This document shows positions 49,712 through 58,383 of a DNA stretch of 64,000 nt, in pieces. Position 1 is the first letter of the stretch. Every line of letters starts with the position of its first letter. Position numbers and translations under genes: made by a program. The notes under the pieces are model-generated. The model made no database searches and was not told the DNA's origin. It worked only from the letters and a program-made list of their open reading frames with translations. Origin of the DNA: JBJXHG01 sp046160865. Lineage in GTDB: Bacteria > Planctomycetota > UBA1135 > GCA-002686595. The stretch lies in assembly GCA_046160865.1 (NCBI GenBank), contig JBJXHG010000004.1, forward strand, positions 30,312-94,311, in the 5' to 3' direction.

Positions 49712-50230
49712 TCAGCTCGGCTTCGGCGATTCGAGCGCCTTGATCTCGTCGCGCAGGCGCGCCGCGCTCTCGTACGCCTCTTCGCGAATCGCTTCCTCGA
49801 GCCGCTGGCGGAGCGAGTGCACGCGCTCGAAGCGCTCGACGTCGGCTTGGTCGTCGCCAGGTGTCCGACCTACGTGCGCCCGCGCGCCGTGGATTCGCTC
49901 GAGCAACTCGCCGATGTGGTGTTGGAACACCTCGTAGTCGCGCGCGCAGCCGAGCCGGCCCTTCTTGCGAAACTCCTCCAGCGTCATGCCGCAGTCAGGG
50001 CATGCGGGACCGCCCTTGCGACGTGTCTGTTGCGCGGAGAGCTGGAGCAACTTCCAGATGTCGAGGTTCTTCTTGAGGGCCGGCATGTGCGGCAGGTTCA
50101 AGCTCTGCGCGCATGCTTCGCACAAGTGGCGCTCTTCGACGGAACGTGTCGTCGCGTCGGCTTGCGGGGTTTCCGTGATCTCGGTGACCAGCACCGAGGC
50201 CCCATTCTTCAGACAGTTCTGGCAGATCAT
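49712..50230 (-). CDS. McsA-like zinc-finger protein with UVR motif
   Basis: A 172-residue protein. Cys pairs at MICQNC, LCEACAQSL, CPDCGMTLEEF and GCARDYEVF form two zinc sites, the C-terminus is a UVR motif (LRQRLEEAIREEAYESAARLRDEIKAL). This is the McsA architecture: in Firmicutes McsA activates the arginine kinase McsB and interacts with ClpC. Here no mcsB is adjacent, so it may act as a ClpC adaptor only. It sits 194 bases upstream of clpC on the same strand. Confidence 0.88.
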   Translation of the reverse strand: MICQNCLKNGASVLVTEITETPQADATTRSVEERHLCEACAQSLNLPHMPALKKNLDIWKLLQLSAQQTRRKGGPACPDCGMTLEEFRKKGRLGCARDYEVFQHHIGELLERIHGARAHVGRTPGDDQADVERFERVHSLRQRLEEAIREEAYESAARLRDEIKALESPKPS

Positions 50231-50361
50231 TCCGGCGAGGGGTCCGAGGGACTTCCACCAACTTACACCAGCTATAGCCCGCCCCCGCGTTATCGTCGAG
50301 GTGGCCGGGTCTCCTTGCGCGGCCCCGGCCGGGCACACGATGCGACCCCGTCGCGCCGGGT

Positions 50362-51261
50362 TCAAGGCGCTGCCGGGTCTGCGAAGGCGCCGCGCGACCG
50401 CTCGAGCAGGTGCGACTTGAGCTTGTTGCGCAGAAGGATTTGCGTGAGCTCGGGCGTGCTGCCCGTGAGGTAGCGTGCGAGCAGATCCAAGCTGTCGGCG
50501 CCTTCCGGTACACCGGCAAGGAAGTGGAGCAAGCCGTCGTCGAGTGCGAGCGCGCGCTCCGGCGGCGGGGTCGCGTCGGCGGCCCGCGGTCCGACGATCG
50601 TGCGCGCACGCGCGAAGCGTAGTCCCGCCGACGCTGCGAGGGCGTCCGCCTCTTGAAGGCAGCCCAGCAGCAAGTGGCCCGGAGCGATCGACGGGTGGCG
50701 CGTCGCGGCGGCTACTCGGCATGCATTGGAGAGCGTGCGTCGCGCTCCGACCGAGAAATGACGGAACAGCGGGCCGCTCGACGGGATCGGCGTGGGGCCG
50801 GCCGTCGCGGCAGCCGTCGCGATCGAGTGCGTGTCGAAGCCTTCGGCCGCAAGTGCCTCCCGCAACGGCGAATCGAGTTCGACTTCAGCTGCGAGCAGGA
50901 CGTGACGCTCGACGACCTCGGGGGCCCGTTCGCGCACGGCGAGCTCGCGCGCCGCGAAGATCGCCGCAACGCCGCGCGTCGAGAACGGCAACGTCGACCC
51001 CGAGCCCACGACGAGCAAGCCGGGCGAGATGGCGAGCGCCTCGTGCGCGATCGTCTCGGGGTCGGCGAACGCGTGCAGCACGACGGCGCACGCGGCGGAG
51101 CACTCGTCCCGCATCAAGGTCGACAGCAGGTGCTCGGGCGCGACGGCGTCGGCGAACAGCCGCAGCGCGTGATCGCCGCTCCGCTCGAGCAGCATGCGTG
51201 CATACGGCTGCAGCTTGCGCGCGGCGGCGGCGGCCACGGCCGGCGAGAGGTCGAGGCTCAT
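50362..51261 (-). CDS. free-standing double Clp-N domain protein
   Basis: A 299-residue protein with no AAA domain. Two Clp-N-like (ClpR) repeats are seen: VAPEHLLSTLMRDECSAACA, ERHVLLAAEVELDSPLREAL and SIAPGHLLLGCLQEADALAA. Such isolated N domains can compete with or deliver substrates to ClpC. The ATG overlaps the murD stop (ATGA); mcsA and clpC follow on the same strand, supporting an adaptor role, which is an inference. Confidence 0.75.
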   Translation of the reverse strand: MSLDLSPAVAAAAARKLQPYARMLLERSGDHALRLFADAVAPEHLLSTLMRDECSAACAVVLHAFADPETIAHEALAISPGLLVVGSGSTLPFSTRGVAAIFAARELAVRERAPEVVERHVLLAAEVELDSPLREALAAEGFDTHSIATAAATAGPTPIPSSGPLFRHFSVGARRTLSNACRVAAATRHPSIAPGHLLLGCLQEADALAASAGLRFARARTIVGPRAADATPPPERALALDDGLLHFLAGVPEGADSLDLLARYLTGSTPELTQILLRNKLKSHLLERSRGAFADPAAP

Positions 51262-52685
51262 CGTTCGCGTATGCGTGCCGGTGCGCTCGCCGGAAGCGCG
51301 CGTCGAAACGCGTGCGCGCGCTCCTTGAAATTGAGATAGGCGTCGAAGCTCGCGCACGCGGGCGAAAAGAGCAGCTCCTCGTCCTCGCGCAAGTGCTCGA
51401 ATGCCAGCGCGACCGCGTCGTCCAGCGTTGGCGCAGCGTGCACGTCGACTCCGCCGCTACGAAATGCGCTGGCGAGGCCATCCGCGGCCGCGCCGAACGT
51501 GACCACGTGCCGCGCGCGCGAGCGAGCGACCGCGACGAGCTCGTCGAGCGGCAGGTTCTTCGCCTTCCCGCCACACACGAGCGTGCAACCCGGCGCGAGC
51601 GACAGGAGCGCCGCGACCGTCGAGTCGGGCGTCGTCGAAACACCGTTGTCCCACACGCGGTGGCCCGCGTGCAGGCCGAGATCTTCGAGCCGGTGCGGCA
51701 AGGCGCGCACGTCGGGGAGCGCGCGTGCCAAGCGCGTCGCATCGGCTCCCAGCAAGCGCGCCATGCCGAGCGCATACAGCGTGTTCTCGCGTTGGAACCA
51801 GCCGGGCAGGCGCACGTCGTCGACGCGACCGAGCTCTTCGCCTTCGAGCCAGAATCGACCTGCACGCAGGTTGAGCCCGCACTCGGATGGCCGGCCTACG
51901 AACACGTCGATGCGCGCGAGCGATTCGTCGCGCCACGTCGACAGGCGCGCATCCTCGCCCGACAGCACGATCCGTCCACCGTGCACGCGCGTCAGATCGA
52001 GCAGCCGTCGCTTCGCGGCGGCATAGGCGTCGATCGTCCCGTGGCGTTCGAGGTGGTCGGCGAGCACGTTGGTGACCGTTGCGACCTCGATGCGCGGGCG
52101 AACCTCGTCGATCCACTCGTCGGACAACGCGTCGAGCTGATACGACGAGATCTCCAGCACCACGATGTCGTCGGAGCGCATCGTCTCGGCGCCGTCGAGC
52201 AGCGAATGACCGATGTTGCCGCCGAGATACGCCGGCATGCCCGCGGCGACGAGCAGTTGATGCAGCGTGTGGCAGGTGGAGCTCTTGCCCTGCGTGCCGG
52301 TGACGGCCGCGATGCGCGCCGGACAGCGTTCGAGGAACAGCGCGGTTTCCGACGAGATGCGCACGCCCGCCGCGCGCGCGGCGGTCAAGAATGGGCTGCG
52401 CGGGTCGACGGCCGGGTTGGCGACGACGACATCCGCGTTCGTGAAGTCGGCCACGTCGTGTCCGCCGAGCACGAATCGCAGATCGAGATCGGCGAGCGCG
52501 GCGCGCGCGGGGGCGAGCTCTTCCGCCGTGCGTTGATCGGTGACGGTCACGTGCGCACCTTGGCGCGCGAGATACCGCGCCGCCGTCGCACCGCCGCCGA
52601 AGAGCCCCAGTCCCATGACGGTGACGCGCGCGCCGGACAAGTCCGCGTGTGCGCGTTCCGTGCGATACGAACGCCGCGGACTCAT
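51258..52685 (-). CDS. murD: UDP-N-acetylmuramoyl-L-alanine--D-glutamate ligase
   Basis: A 475-residue Mur ligase adding D-glutamate to UDP-MurNAc-L-Ala in peptidoglycan synthesis. Motifs: VTVMGLGLFGGGATAARYL, the ATP loop VTGTQGKSST (Gln in place of the usual Asn), LEISSYQLDAL, TNVLADHLERHGTID and the C-terminal FSPACASFDAYLNFKERAHAF. It is away from other division/cell-wall genes. The ATG overlaps the stop of the PEGA lipoprotein gene (ATGA). Presence shows that this organism makes peptidoglycan precursors, in line with modern data on planctomycetes. Confidence 0.93.
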   Translation of the reverse strand: MSPRRSYRTERAHADLSGARVTVMGLGLFGGGATAARYLARQGAHVTVTDQRTAEELAPARAALADLDLRFVLGGHDVADFTNADVVVANPAVDPRSPFLTAARAAGVRISSETALFLERCPARIAAVTGTQGKSSTCHTLHQLLVAAGMPAYLGGNIGHSLLDGAETMRSDDIVVLEISSYQLDALSDEWIDEVRPRIEVATVTNVLADHLERHGTIDAYAAAKRRLLDLTRVHGGRIVLSGEDARLSTWRDESLARIDVFVGRPSECGLNLRAGRFWLEGEELGRVDDVRLPGWFQRENTLYALGMARLLGADATRLARALPDVRALPHRLEDLGLHAGHRVWDNGVSTTPDSTVAALLSLAPGCTLVCGGKAKNLPLDELVAVARSRARHVVTFGAAADGLASAFRSGGVDVHAAPTLDDAVALAFEHLREDEELLFSPACASFDAYLNFKERAHAFRRALPASAPARIRER

Positions 52686-53206
52686 GGGTCGGAGGCGTCG
52701 TCGGGCTCGCGCCGCGATTCCGCCCGCGGCGGACCGTCCGGCGTGGCGAGCCGCAACTCGTTCGCGCGCTCGAGCACGGCGCGCAAGTCGGGTTCGGTCA
52801 CCGAGCCGCTCTCCGCGTCGAGCGTCAGGTGGAACGGGTGCTCGTCGCGCCAGCCGACCGGGATCAACACCTCGCTCAAGAAGTCGAGCGGAAAGCGCGC
52901 GTACCACTTCGGGCGCAGCTCGATGAGTCGCGATCGCGTTCGATAGCCGGTCTTGTACAGCGTGATGCGCCGTGTGCCGTACGCGTCGAAGTGCGAGCGA
53001 TACGGCGTCTCGCCGACGATCCGATCGTCGAGCAGGATCAGCGCGCCGGGCGGCGTCGAAGTGATGTCGAGGATGCGTTGCGCCGCACAACCGCTCGCGA
53101 GCGTGCACGCGAGCAGAGCGGCGGCGAAGTGCAGCCCGCGCACGGACCGGATGGGGAGTTTCGCCGGAGCGCGCGCGCTCGAGCGACCGTGGCGTCGCGG
53201 AGACAT
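52682..53206 (-). CDS. PEGA-domain lipoprotein
   Basis: A 174-residue lipoprotein. Signal segment LHFAAALLACTLASGCAA with lipobox LASGC, followed by a PEGA domain (ITSTPPGALILLDDRIVGETPY, ITLYKTGYRTRS). PEGA domains bind surface structures and are frequent in planctomycete envelope proteins. C-terminus is charged. ATG at 53206 used; 53248 possible but less good. Its stop overlaps murD. Confidence 0.82.
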   Translation of the reverse strand: MSPRRHGRSSARAPAKLPIRSVRGLHFAAALLACTLASGCAAQRILDITSTPPGALILLDDRIVGETPYRSHFDAYGTRRITLYKTGYRTRSRLIELRPKWYARFPLDFLSEVLIPVGWRDEHPFHLTLDAESGSVTEPDLRAVLERANELRLATPDGPPRAESRREPDDASDP

Positions 53207-53254
53207 TCGACGGCCGATCGGACTGCTTCGGTCGACGGGTTGCAACACTCGGGA

Positions 53255-53346
53255 TGGCGGAGAGGGAGGGATTTGAACCCTCGGAACCCGAAAACGAGTT
53301 CACCGGCTTAGCAAGCCGGCGCGATCGGCCACTCTGCCACCTCTCC
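53255..53346 (-). tRNA. tRNA-Ser(GCU)
   Basis: A 92-base class II tRNA. The 7-bp acceptor GGAGAGG/CCTCTCC, D arm GGCAGAGTGGCC, anticodon stem CCGGC/GCCGG with anticodon GCT (53310-53312), long variable arm, and T arm GAGGGTTCAAATCCCTC are all present. CCA is encoded. It reads AGC/AGU serine codons. Confidence 0.97.
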
Positions 53347-53437
53347 GCAGAAGGGCGCGGAATCCTACGCCAGCCGCCCGGGAGCGGCAAGCCGAGGAAG
53401 TCGCTCGCCGACCGCTCGATCGGTGACCGCGCGTCGC

Positions 53438-54265
53438 TCAGTACGCCTGCGCTCGCGCCTGCACGAAGCAGTAGAAGAAGACGGCGTTCGGGCTGTGCGC
53501 GACGACCTCGAGCTCCTGCTTCATGCCGTCGACCGTCTCCTGCGAGACCTTGCCGGCCTTCCGCAATCCTTCGGAGCCGGACAAGCAGAGCTCGGTCCAG
53601 TAGGCCAGGAACTCGTCGCGTTCGCCCGGCATGCGATTGTCGAGGTGGATCGGCCGCACCTCGGTCGCGATGTCGCGGAAGCCGACCGCCTGCAGCAGGT
53701 TGCCGAGCTTCGCACCGACGAACGGGTCGCCCCCGATCTCGAGCTGGAAGTCGTTGAACGCCATCCAGTACGCCAGCGTGTGCGGGCTGTACGGCTCGAC
53801 GAAGAACGACGCGTTCTGCACCTCCGTGACCACGATCGGCGATCCGGGCCGCAGCACGCGCCGCGCCTCCGAGAGCACCAGCATCGGATCGGCGACGTGC
53901 TCGAGGATCCAGCACAGGAACGCCGAGTCGAACCGCTCGGCTTCGAACTGCAAGCGGCCCGCGTCGGTGAGCACGAAGGCGTAACGTCCGGACGCCCACG
54001 GCACGCGGTCGAGATGCGAGCGCGCCTGATTCAGGTTCGACTCGGACTGATCGATGCCGGTGATGTGCAGATCTGGAAAATGCCGCAGCAGGATCTCGGT
54101 CTGCGCGCCGACGCCGCAGCCGATTTCGATTAGCTGTTTGCTGCGGCGAAACGGCAAGCGGTCGTGCACGCGATGCTCGAGGAAGCGCGCCTGGCGGTAC
54201 AAGCGCTCCTGCTCTTGGCCGGTGAAGCCGTGGACGTAGCCACGCGTTCGCTTGGGGTCAGACAT
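53438..54265 (-). CDS. class I SAM-dependent methyltransferase
   Basis: A 275-residue methyltransferase. The SAM-binding motif I is LIEIGCGVGAQTEILLRHFP, motif II GIDQSESNLNQAR, then LCWILEHVADPMLVLSEARRVLRPG. The C-terminal part resembles small-molecule methyltransferases (SmtA/UbiE-like). The substrate is unknown. It lies between two tRNA-Ser genes. Confidence 0.87.
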   Translation of the reverse strand: MSDPKRTRGYVHGFTGQEQERLYRQARFLEHRVHDRLPFRRSKQLIEIGCGVGAQTEILLRHFPDLHITGIDQSESNLNQARSHLDRVPWASGRYAFVLTDAGRLQFEAERFDSAFLCWILEHVADPMLVLSEARRVLRPGSPIVVTEVQNASFFVEPYSPHTLAYWMAFNDFQLEIGGDPFVGAKLGNLLQAVGFRDIATEVRPIHLDNRMPGERDEFLAYWTELCLSGSEGLRKAGKVSQETVDGMKQELEVVAHSPNAVFFYCFVQARAQAY

Positions 54266-54328
54266 CGGGGTTCCGGGTGACGGCGAGCGCGTGTGCGCGC
54301 TCCGTGATGCTCGCGCGCCCGTCGTGGA

Positions 54329-54416
54329 TGGCGGAGGCGAGAGGATTCGAACCCCTGATGCCTTGCGGCATGGCGGTTTTCAAAACCGCTGCATTCAACC
54401 GCTCTGCCACGCCTCC
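54329..54416 (-). tRNA. tRNA-Ser(UGA)
   Basis: An 88-base class II tRNA. Acceptor GGAGGCG/CGCCTCC, D arm GGCAGAGCGGTTGAATGC, anticodon stem GCGGT/ACCGC with anticodon TGA (54380-54382), short-stem variable arm TGCCGCAAGGCA, T arm GGGGTTCGAATCC. CCA is encoded. It reads UCA-type serine codons. Confidence 0.97.
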
Positions 54417-54472
54417 GCGCGCGAGCGCGAGAGGTTCGCACCGGATCTCGCCGCTTGCAAGCCGAGCCGCGC

Positions 54473-55027
54473 TCACGACGGCGGCGTCGTGTCCTCGCCT
54501 TCATCCTCCGCGTCGCGCGGCGGACGCGACGAGTCGGGTGCGCCGGGCGCGTTCGGTGCGTTCGGTGGCTGGGGCGGCGCGAGCGGATCGGGGCCCGACG
54601 TGTCCGTGCGCACCGCTTCGAGCACTTCCTCGGTGACGCGCAGCGGACAGCGCGCGCGCAGCGCCAGCGCGACGGCGTCGCTCGGCCGCGCATCGACGAC
54701 GGCCGTCAGCTCGCCGTACTGGTTCTGCAGCACGATCTGCGCGAAGAACGTGTTGTTGCGCAAGTCGACGATGTCGACGCGTTTCAGGTCCGCGCCGAGT
54801 GCTTGGATCGCCTGGTACGCGAGCTGGTGCGTCAACGGCCGTTCGGGTTGATGGCCGGTGACGACGCGGCGGATCTCGCTCGCCTCGGCGCTGCCGATCA
54901 CGATCGGGAACGCGCGCTTGCCGTGCACCTCTTGCAGGAAGATGTACTGCTCCGGACAGCCTTCGCGCGTCATGATCCGGGACAGCATCACGTCCACCAT
55001 GCGCATGCCGTCGGTCGGGTCCTTCAT
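54473..55027 (-). CDS. bifunctional nuclease (BFN/DUF151) family protein
   Basis: A 184-residue protein. The DUF151 core is complete: LQEVHGKRAFPIVIGSAEASEI, VDIVDLRNNTFFAQIVLQ, VVDARPSDAVALALRARCP. The C-terminal 45 residues are Pro/Ala rich and disordered. Family members have been described as DNase/RNase in plants; bacterial function is poorly known. The ATG overlaps the stop of the upstream gene (ATGA). Confidence 0.9.
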   Translation of the reverse strand: MKDPTDGMRMVDVMLSRIMTREGCPEQYIFLQEVHGKRAFPIVIGSAEASEIRRVVTGHQPERPLTHQLAYQAIQALGADLKRVDIVDLRNNTFFAQIVLQNQYGELTAVVDARPSDAVALALRARCPLRVTEEVLEAVRTDTSGPDPLAPPQPPNAPNAPGAPDSSRPPRDAEDEGEDTTPPS

Positions 55028-55479
55028 GACGAGCGTGTCCACGCGGATTGCGCCGAACGATTCCGTTCACGTGATCGTTCCAGGCGTTCGCTCACCACGA
55101 GCGCGTCGACCACGCCTTCTTCTTCCGCCATGAGGAACGCGCTCTCTTGCGGATCGTAGCGCCCGCACGCAGAGCAACGCACGCCCGTCGTGCGCAGCGG
55201 GTGCGCGCGTTCCAACGTCGGTTGCCCGCAGTCGGGGCAGGCGCGATCCGCGCGCGCCGGGTGCAGCGCCGATACCAGTATCCACGCGACGGCGACGCCG
55301 AGAAGCGCGGCCAACGCATAGCCGAACCAGCGGTCTGGTCCGCGCAGCACGAGTAGCACCCCACACGCGGTCGCCGTGAGGAGGATCGGGCTCAACCAGT
55401 ACTCGACGCCGACGAGCCCAACTCGAACACGCGGTGCGCGCGTCGCGTTGCGATTCGTGTTGATGTCGGGCTCGTCCAT
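55024..55479 (-). CDS. membrane protein with C-terminal zinc ribbon
   Basis: A 151-residue protein. Two hydrophobic helices (WLSPILLTATACGVLLVLRG, WFGYALAALLGVAVAWILVSAL) are followed by a cytoplasmic zinc ribbon CPDCGQP and CSACGRYD and an acidic/Arg tail. ATG at 55479 was chosen because the upstream part lacks homologous features. It is coupled to the bifunctional nuclease gene. Unknown function. Confidence 0.72.
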   Translation of the reverse strand: MDEPDINTNRNATRAPRVRVGLVGVEYWLSPILLTATACGVLLVLRGPDRWFGYALAALLGVAVAWILVSALHPARADRACPDCGQPTLERAHPLRTTGVRCSACGRYDPQESAFLMAEEEGVVDALVVSERLERSRERNRSAQSAWTRSS

Positions 55480-55579
55480 CGTCGTCGCGCCAATCGCCGG
55501 CGACTCTCCTCGTTCGCCGCGGCCGGCTTCTCCAGGGTTGCTATCGTTCCAGGCGGATCTGCACAGCGCTAGGATGGTG

Positions 55580-56644
55580 ATGCGGCACCTCATGACGACT
55601 CCCAGCATCCGTGCTTCGCCTCCCGAGTCGTGCAGCGCCGCGTTCCCGGAGAATCCCGTCCTCGTGCGGATCCATCGCGGCGACGCGGTCGAGTCGCAGC
55701 ATCGGGGAGCGTGGGTGCTCGCCGATGCCTCGGGGCACGTGATCGACGGTGCCGGTGCGTGGGACGCGCCGATGTTCGCGCGCAGCTCCGTGAAGTCGCT
55801 CCAGGCGCTGCCGCTGCTCGAGAGCGGCGCCGCGCAGCGCTTCGAGTTCAGCGATGCGGAGATCGCGCTCGCGCTCGCCTCTCACAACGCGGAGGCCGCG
55901 CACACGCGGGGCGTCGAGGCGGTGCTCGCGCGACTCGGACTCTCGGCGGCCGACCTGCAATGCGGACCGCAACCACCCGCTGACCCCGGGGCGAGAGCGC
56001 AGCTGCGTGCGGAAGACCGCGCACCGACGGCGGTGCACAACAACTGTTCGGGCAAGCACGCGGGATTCCTCGCGCTCACGCTGCATCTCGGCGCGCCGAC
56101 GGCGAGCTATCTCGATCCGGAGAGCCCGGCGCAGCGCCTCGTTCGAAAGGCCGTCGTCGAGATGACCGGCGTCGAGTCGCGCGACCTCTCCGTCGCGATC
56201 GACGGTTGCGGTGCGCCGACGTTTCGAATGCCGCTGCGCAAGCTCGCGACGGCGTTCGCGCGCGTTGCGACGCCCGACGGATTGCCGAGTGCGCGCCGCG
56301 TCGCTTGCGAGCGCATGCTCGCGGCGGTTGCGCGCCATCCCGAGATGATCGCTGGCCAGCACCAACGCATTTGCACCGACATCGCGCGCATCGGCGGAGG
56401 CAAGCTCTTCCCGAAGATCGGCGGGGAAGCCGTGTTCGGGCTCGGCGTGCGCGGCCAGGATCGCGCGCTCGCGATCAAGATCGACGACGGCGCCGCGCGC
56501 GGGCTGCACGCCGTAGTCGTCGAGCTCCTGCGGCGCTTCGAGTTCGCGACGGCGGCCGAACTCGACGGCCTCGCGCGCTGGGAAGAGCGGCGGTTGCGCA
56601 ACTGGGCCGGCCGCGAGATCGGTCGAACCGAGGTGCTGATCTGA
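55580..56644 (+). CDS. asparaginase II-like family protein (PF06089)
   Basis: A 354-residue protein of the Asparaginase_II family: RSSVKSLQALPLLESGAAQ, LALASHNAEAAHTRGVEAVL, CGPQPP, HNNCSGKHAGFLALTL, MRMPLRKLA-type region and AGQHQRICTDIA. Family members such as Rhizobium AnsA hydrolyse asparagine; others are uncharacterised. ATG at 55580 is used, preceded by AGGA; 55574 and 55592 are alternatives. Transcribed with nnrD. Confidence 0.88.
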   Translation: MRHLMTTPSIRASPPESCSAAFPENPVLVRIHRGDAVESQHRGAWVLADASGHVIDGAGAWDAPMFARSSVKSLQALPLLESGAAQRFEFSDAEIALALASHNAEAAHTRGVEAVLARLGLSAADLQCGPQPPADPGARAQLRAEDRAPTAVHNNCSGKHAGFLALTLHLGAPTASYLDPESPAQRLVRKAVVEMTGVESRDLSVAIDGCGAPTFRMPLRKLATAFARVATPDGLPSARRVACERMLAAVARHPEMIAGQHQRICTDIARIGGGKLFPKIGGEAVFGLGVRGQDRALAIKIDDGAARGLHAVVVELLRRFEFATAAELDGLARWEERRLRNWAGREIGRTEVLI

Positions 56645-56652
56645 GCGGCGCG

Positions 56653-56671
56653 CACCGTGCGGAGCACGGTG
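56653..56671 (+). terminator. perfect hairpin between asparaginase and nnrD
   Basis: CACCGTGC/GCACGGTG with a GGA loop (8-bp stem), nine bases after the asparaginase stop and 13 bases before the nnrD ATG. No T-run; it could be an attenuator, an RNA processing site or a weak terminator. Confidence 0.4.
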
Positions 56672-56684
56672 GGACGTCGAGACG

Positions 56685-57575
56685 ATGACCGTGAGCTCCG
56701 AACGACCGCGATCTGCGCCACGCTTGCCGCGCGACGCGCACAAAGGCGACGCGGGACGCGTGCTGCTCGTGTGCGGCAGCGAGGACATGCCGGGCGCTGC
56801 GGTGCTCGCGGCGCGCGCGGCCGCGCGTGCGGGCGCGGGTCTCGTCTCCGTCGCTTGCGTCGCCGACTCGGTGCGGCGTGCAGTGCCGGTCGCGTCACCG
56901 GAGACGATCTTGCTCGATTGGACGGACGGAGACCTGCCACGCATCGCGGCCACGTTGCGCGGCCGATCCGACGACGCACGGCTCGCGGGCCCCGGGCTCG
57001 GAGCATCGGAGCGTACGCGTGCGCTGGTGAGCGCGCTTCTCGCCGACGACGCGCAAGCGCGGCCCACCGTCCTCGACGCGGACGCGCTCAATGTGATCGC
57101 CCCGCGACTCGAAGCGCTGCGCGGCGTGCGTGGCGCGCTCGTCCTCACACCGCATCCGGGAGAGGCCGCGCGCCTGCTCGCGCGCGACATTCCGAGCGAC
57201 GATTCCGGCCGAATCGCCGCAGCGCGCGAAATCAGCGCGCGCAGCGGCGCGATCTGCTGTTTGAAGGGCCATCGGACGGTAGTCGCGGACGCGGAGCGTG
57301 TGTATGTGAACACGTCTGGCAACCCGGGAATGGCGACCGCCGGAACGGGCGACGTGCTGGCCGGCCTGCTGGTCGCGTACCTCGCTGTGTGTGGAAAGCG
57401 TCACGCGCGCGATTGGCGTCCGTTCGATGCCGCGACGAGCGCCGTCTTCGTGCACGGGTTGGCGGGCGATCTCGCCGCGCGGCAAGATGGGGAGCGTGGC
57501 CTGATCGCGTCGGATCTGATCGCGCACCTTCCTGCGGCGCAGCGCGAGCACGCGGCCCTCGACCCACACACCTGA
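56685..57575 (+). CDS. nnrD: ADP-dependent NAD(P)H-hydrate dehydratase
   Basis: A 296-residue YjeF C-terminal/carbohydrate-kinase-fold protein that repairs hydrated NAD(P)H. Motifs: HKGDAGRVLLVCGS, GPGLGASERT, VLTPHPGEAARLL, CLKGHRTVVAD and NTSGNPGMATAGTGDVLAG. The epimerase domain NnrE is not fused and not adjacent. Downstream thyX starts seven bases later. Confidence 0.92.
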   Translation: MTVSSERPRSAPRLPRDAHKGDAGRVLLVCGSEDMPGAAVLAARAAARAGAGLVSVACVADSVRRAVPVASPETILLDWTDGDLPRIAATLRGRSDDARLAGPGLGASERTRALVSALLADDAQARPTVLDADALNVIAPRLEALRGVRGALVLTPHPGEAARLLARDIPSDDSGRIAAAREISARSGAICCLKGHRTVVADAERVYVNTSGNPGMATAGTGDVLAGLLVAYLAVCGKRHARDWRPFDAATSAVFVHGLAGDLAARQDGERGLIASDLIAHLPAAQREHAALDPHT

Positions 57576-57582
57576 ACGCAGC

Positions 57583-58383
57583 ATGAGCCTCTCCCAAGTG
57601 ACCGTTCCGGCCGGCGCGTTCGAGACCCTCGACGACTCGATCGGCTTCGTCGCGCTCGTCGATCGGATGCAGGTCGACCACGCGCTGAAGGTCGTGAACA
57701 GCGCGCGCATCTCGTACGACAAGAAGAAGTCCGATTACGGCGAGCAGGACCGCAAGCTCTGCCGGTTCCTGTGGGAGCACGGCCACACGTCGCCGTATCG
57801 CCACTCCTTCTACACCTTCCATTGGAAGGCGCCGCTCTTCGTGTTCCGCCAGGCGTTCAAGTACCAAGTCGGCAGCGGCTGGCGCGAGTACGACGTCGAC
57901 GGCCAATCCGTCAGCCTCGAGGTGTTCGACGTCATGTTCGACACCGACAAGGGCTGCAGCTGGAACGAAGTCTCCGGCCGCTACGTGCAGTGGACGCCCG
58001 AGTTCTACGTGCCGCGCTGGATGCGTGGCAATCCGCCGCACGGCAACAAGCAATCATCGGTCGCGCTCGATCCGAGCTTCGACCACGCGGCAGAGCGCGC
58101 GCGCATGATCGCGGAGTGCCAGCAGGCGTACGCGCAGTACGAGGAGCGCATCCGGCGCGGCGTCGCGAAGGAGATCGCGCGCATGTGCTTGCCCCAGTCT
58201 CTGTACAGCCAAGCGTACTGGACGGTTTCGCTGCAGGGCGTGCTGCACTTCCTCGAGCAACGCCTGCAACCCGACGCGCAGTACGAGATCCGCCGCTACG
58301 CCGAGGGTGTCTTCGAGCTCGTGCGTCCGGACTTCGAGCGGCTCGGCATCACGCGCGACGGCCTGGTGGCCGGGGGCTTTTGA
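57583..58383 (+). CDS. thyX: divergent FAD-dependent thymidylate synthase
   Basis: A 266-residue ThyX-type enzyme making dTMP with FAD and methylene-THF. Conserved: LVDRMQVDHALKVVNSARISY, WEHGHTSPYRHSFYTFHWKAP, VFRQAFKYQVG, NEVSGRYVQW and GVLHFLEQRLQPDAQYEIR. In typical ThyX the RHR motif lies about 13 residues before NEVS; here RQ (89-90) and NEVSGRY (128-134) are separated by about 38 residues, so the signature is interrupted by an insertion. Folding and activity need the insertion to form an excursion. Start ATG 57583. Confidence 0.88.
   Translation: MSLSQVTVPAGAFETLDDSIGFVALVDRMQVDHALKVVNSARISYDKKKSDYGEQDRKLCRFLWEHGHTSPYRHSFYTFHWKAPLFVFRQAFKYQVGSGWREYDVDGQSVSLEVFDVMFDTDKGCSWNEVSGRYVQWTPEFYVPRWMRGNPPHGNKQSSVALDPSFDHAAERARMIAECQQAYAQYEERIRRGVAKEIARMCLPQSLYSQAYWTVSLQGVLHFLEQRLQPDAQYEIRRYAEGVFELVRPDFERLGITRDGLVAGGF

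Noticed and set aside
46527..49937. Plus-strand open frame of over 1100 codons
   Set aside because: It is antisense to clpC, whose minus-strand product has complete AAA and Clp-N motifs; the plus frame is an artefact of GC-rich codons.
53255..54416. Integrative element using the tRNA-Ser genes as attachment site
   Set aside because: No integrase gene and no direct repeat of a tRNA 3' end was seen nearby.
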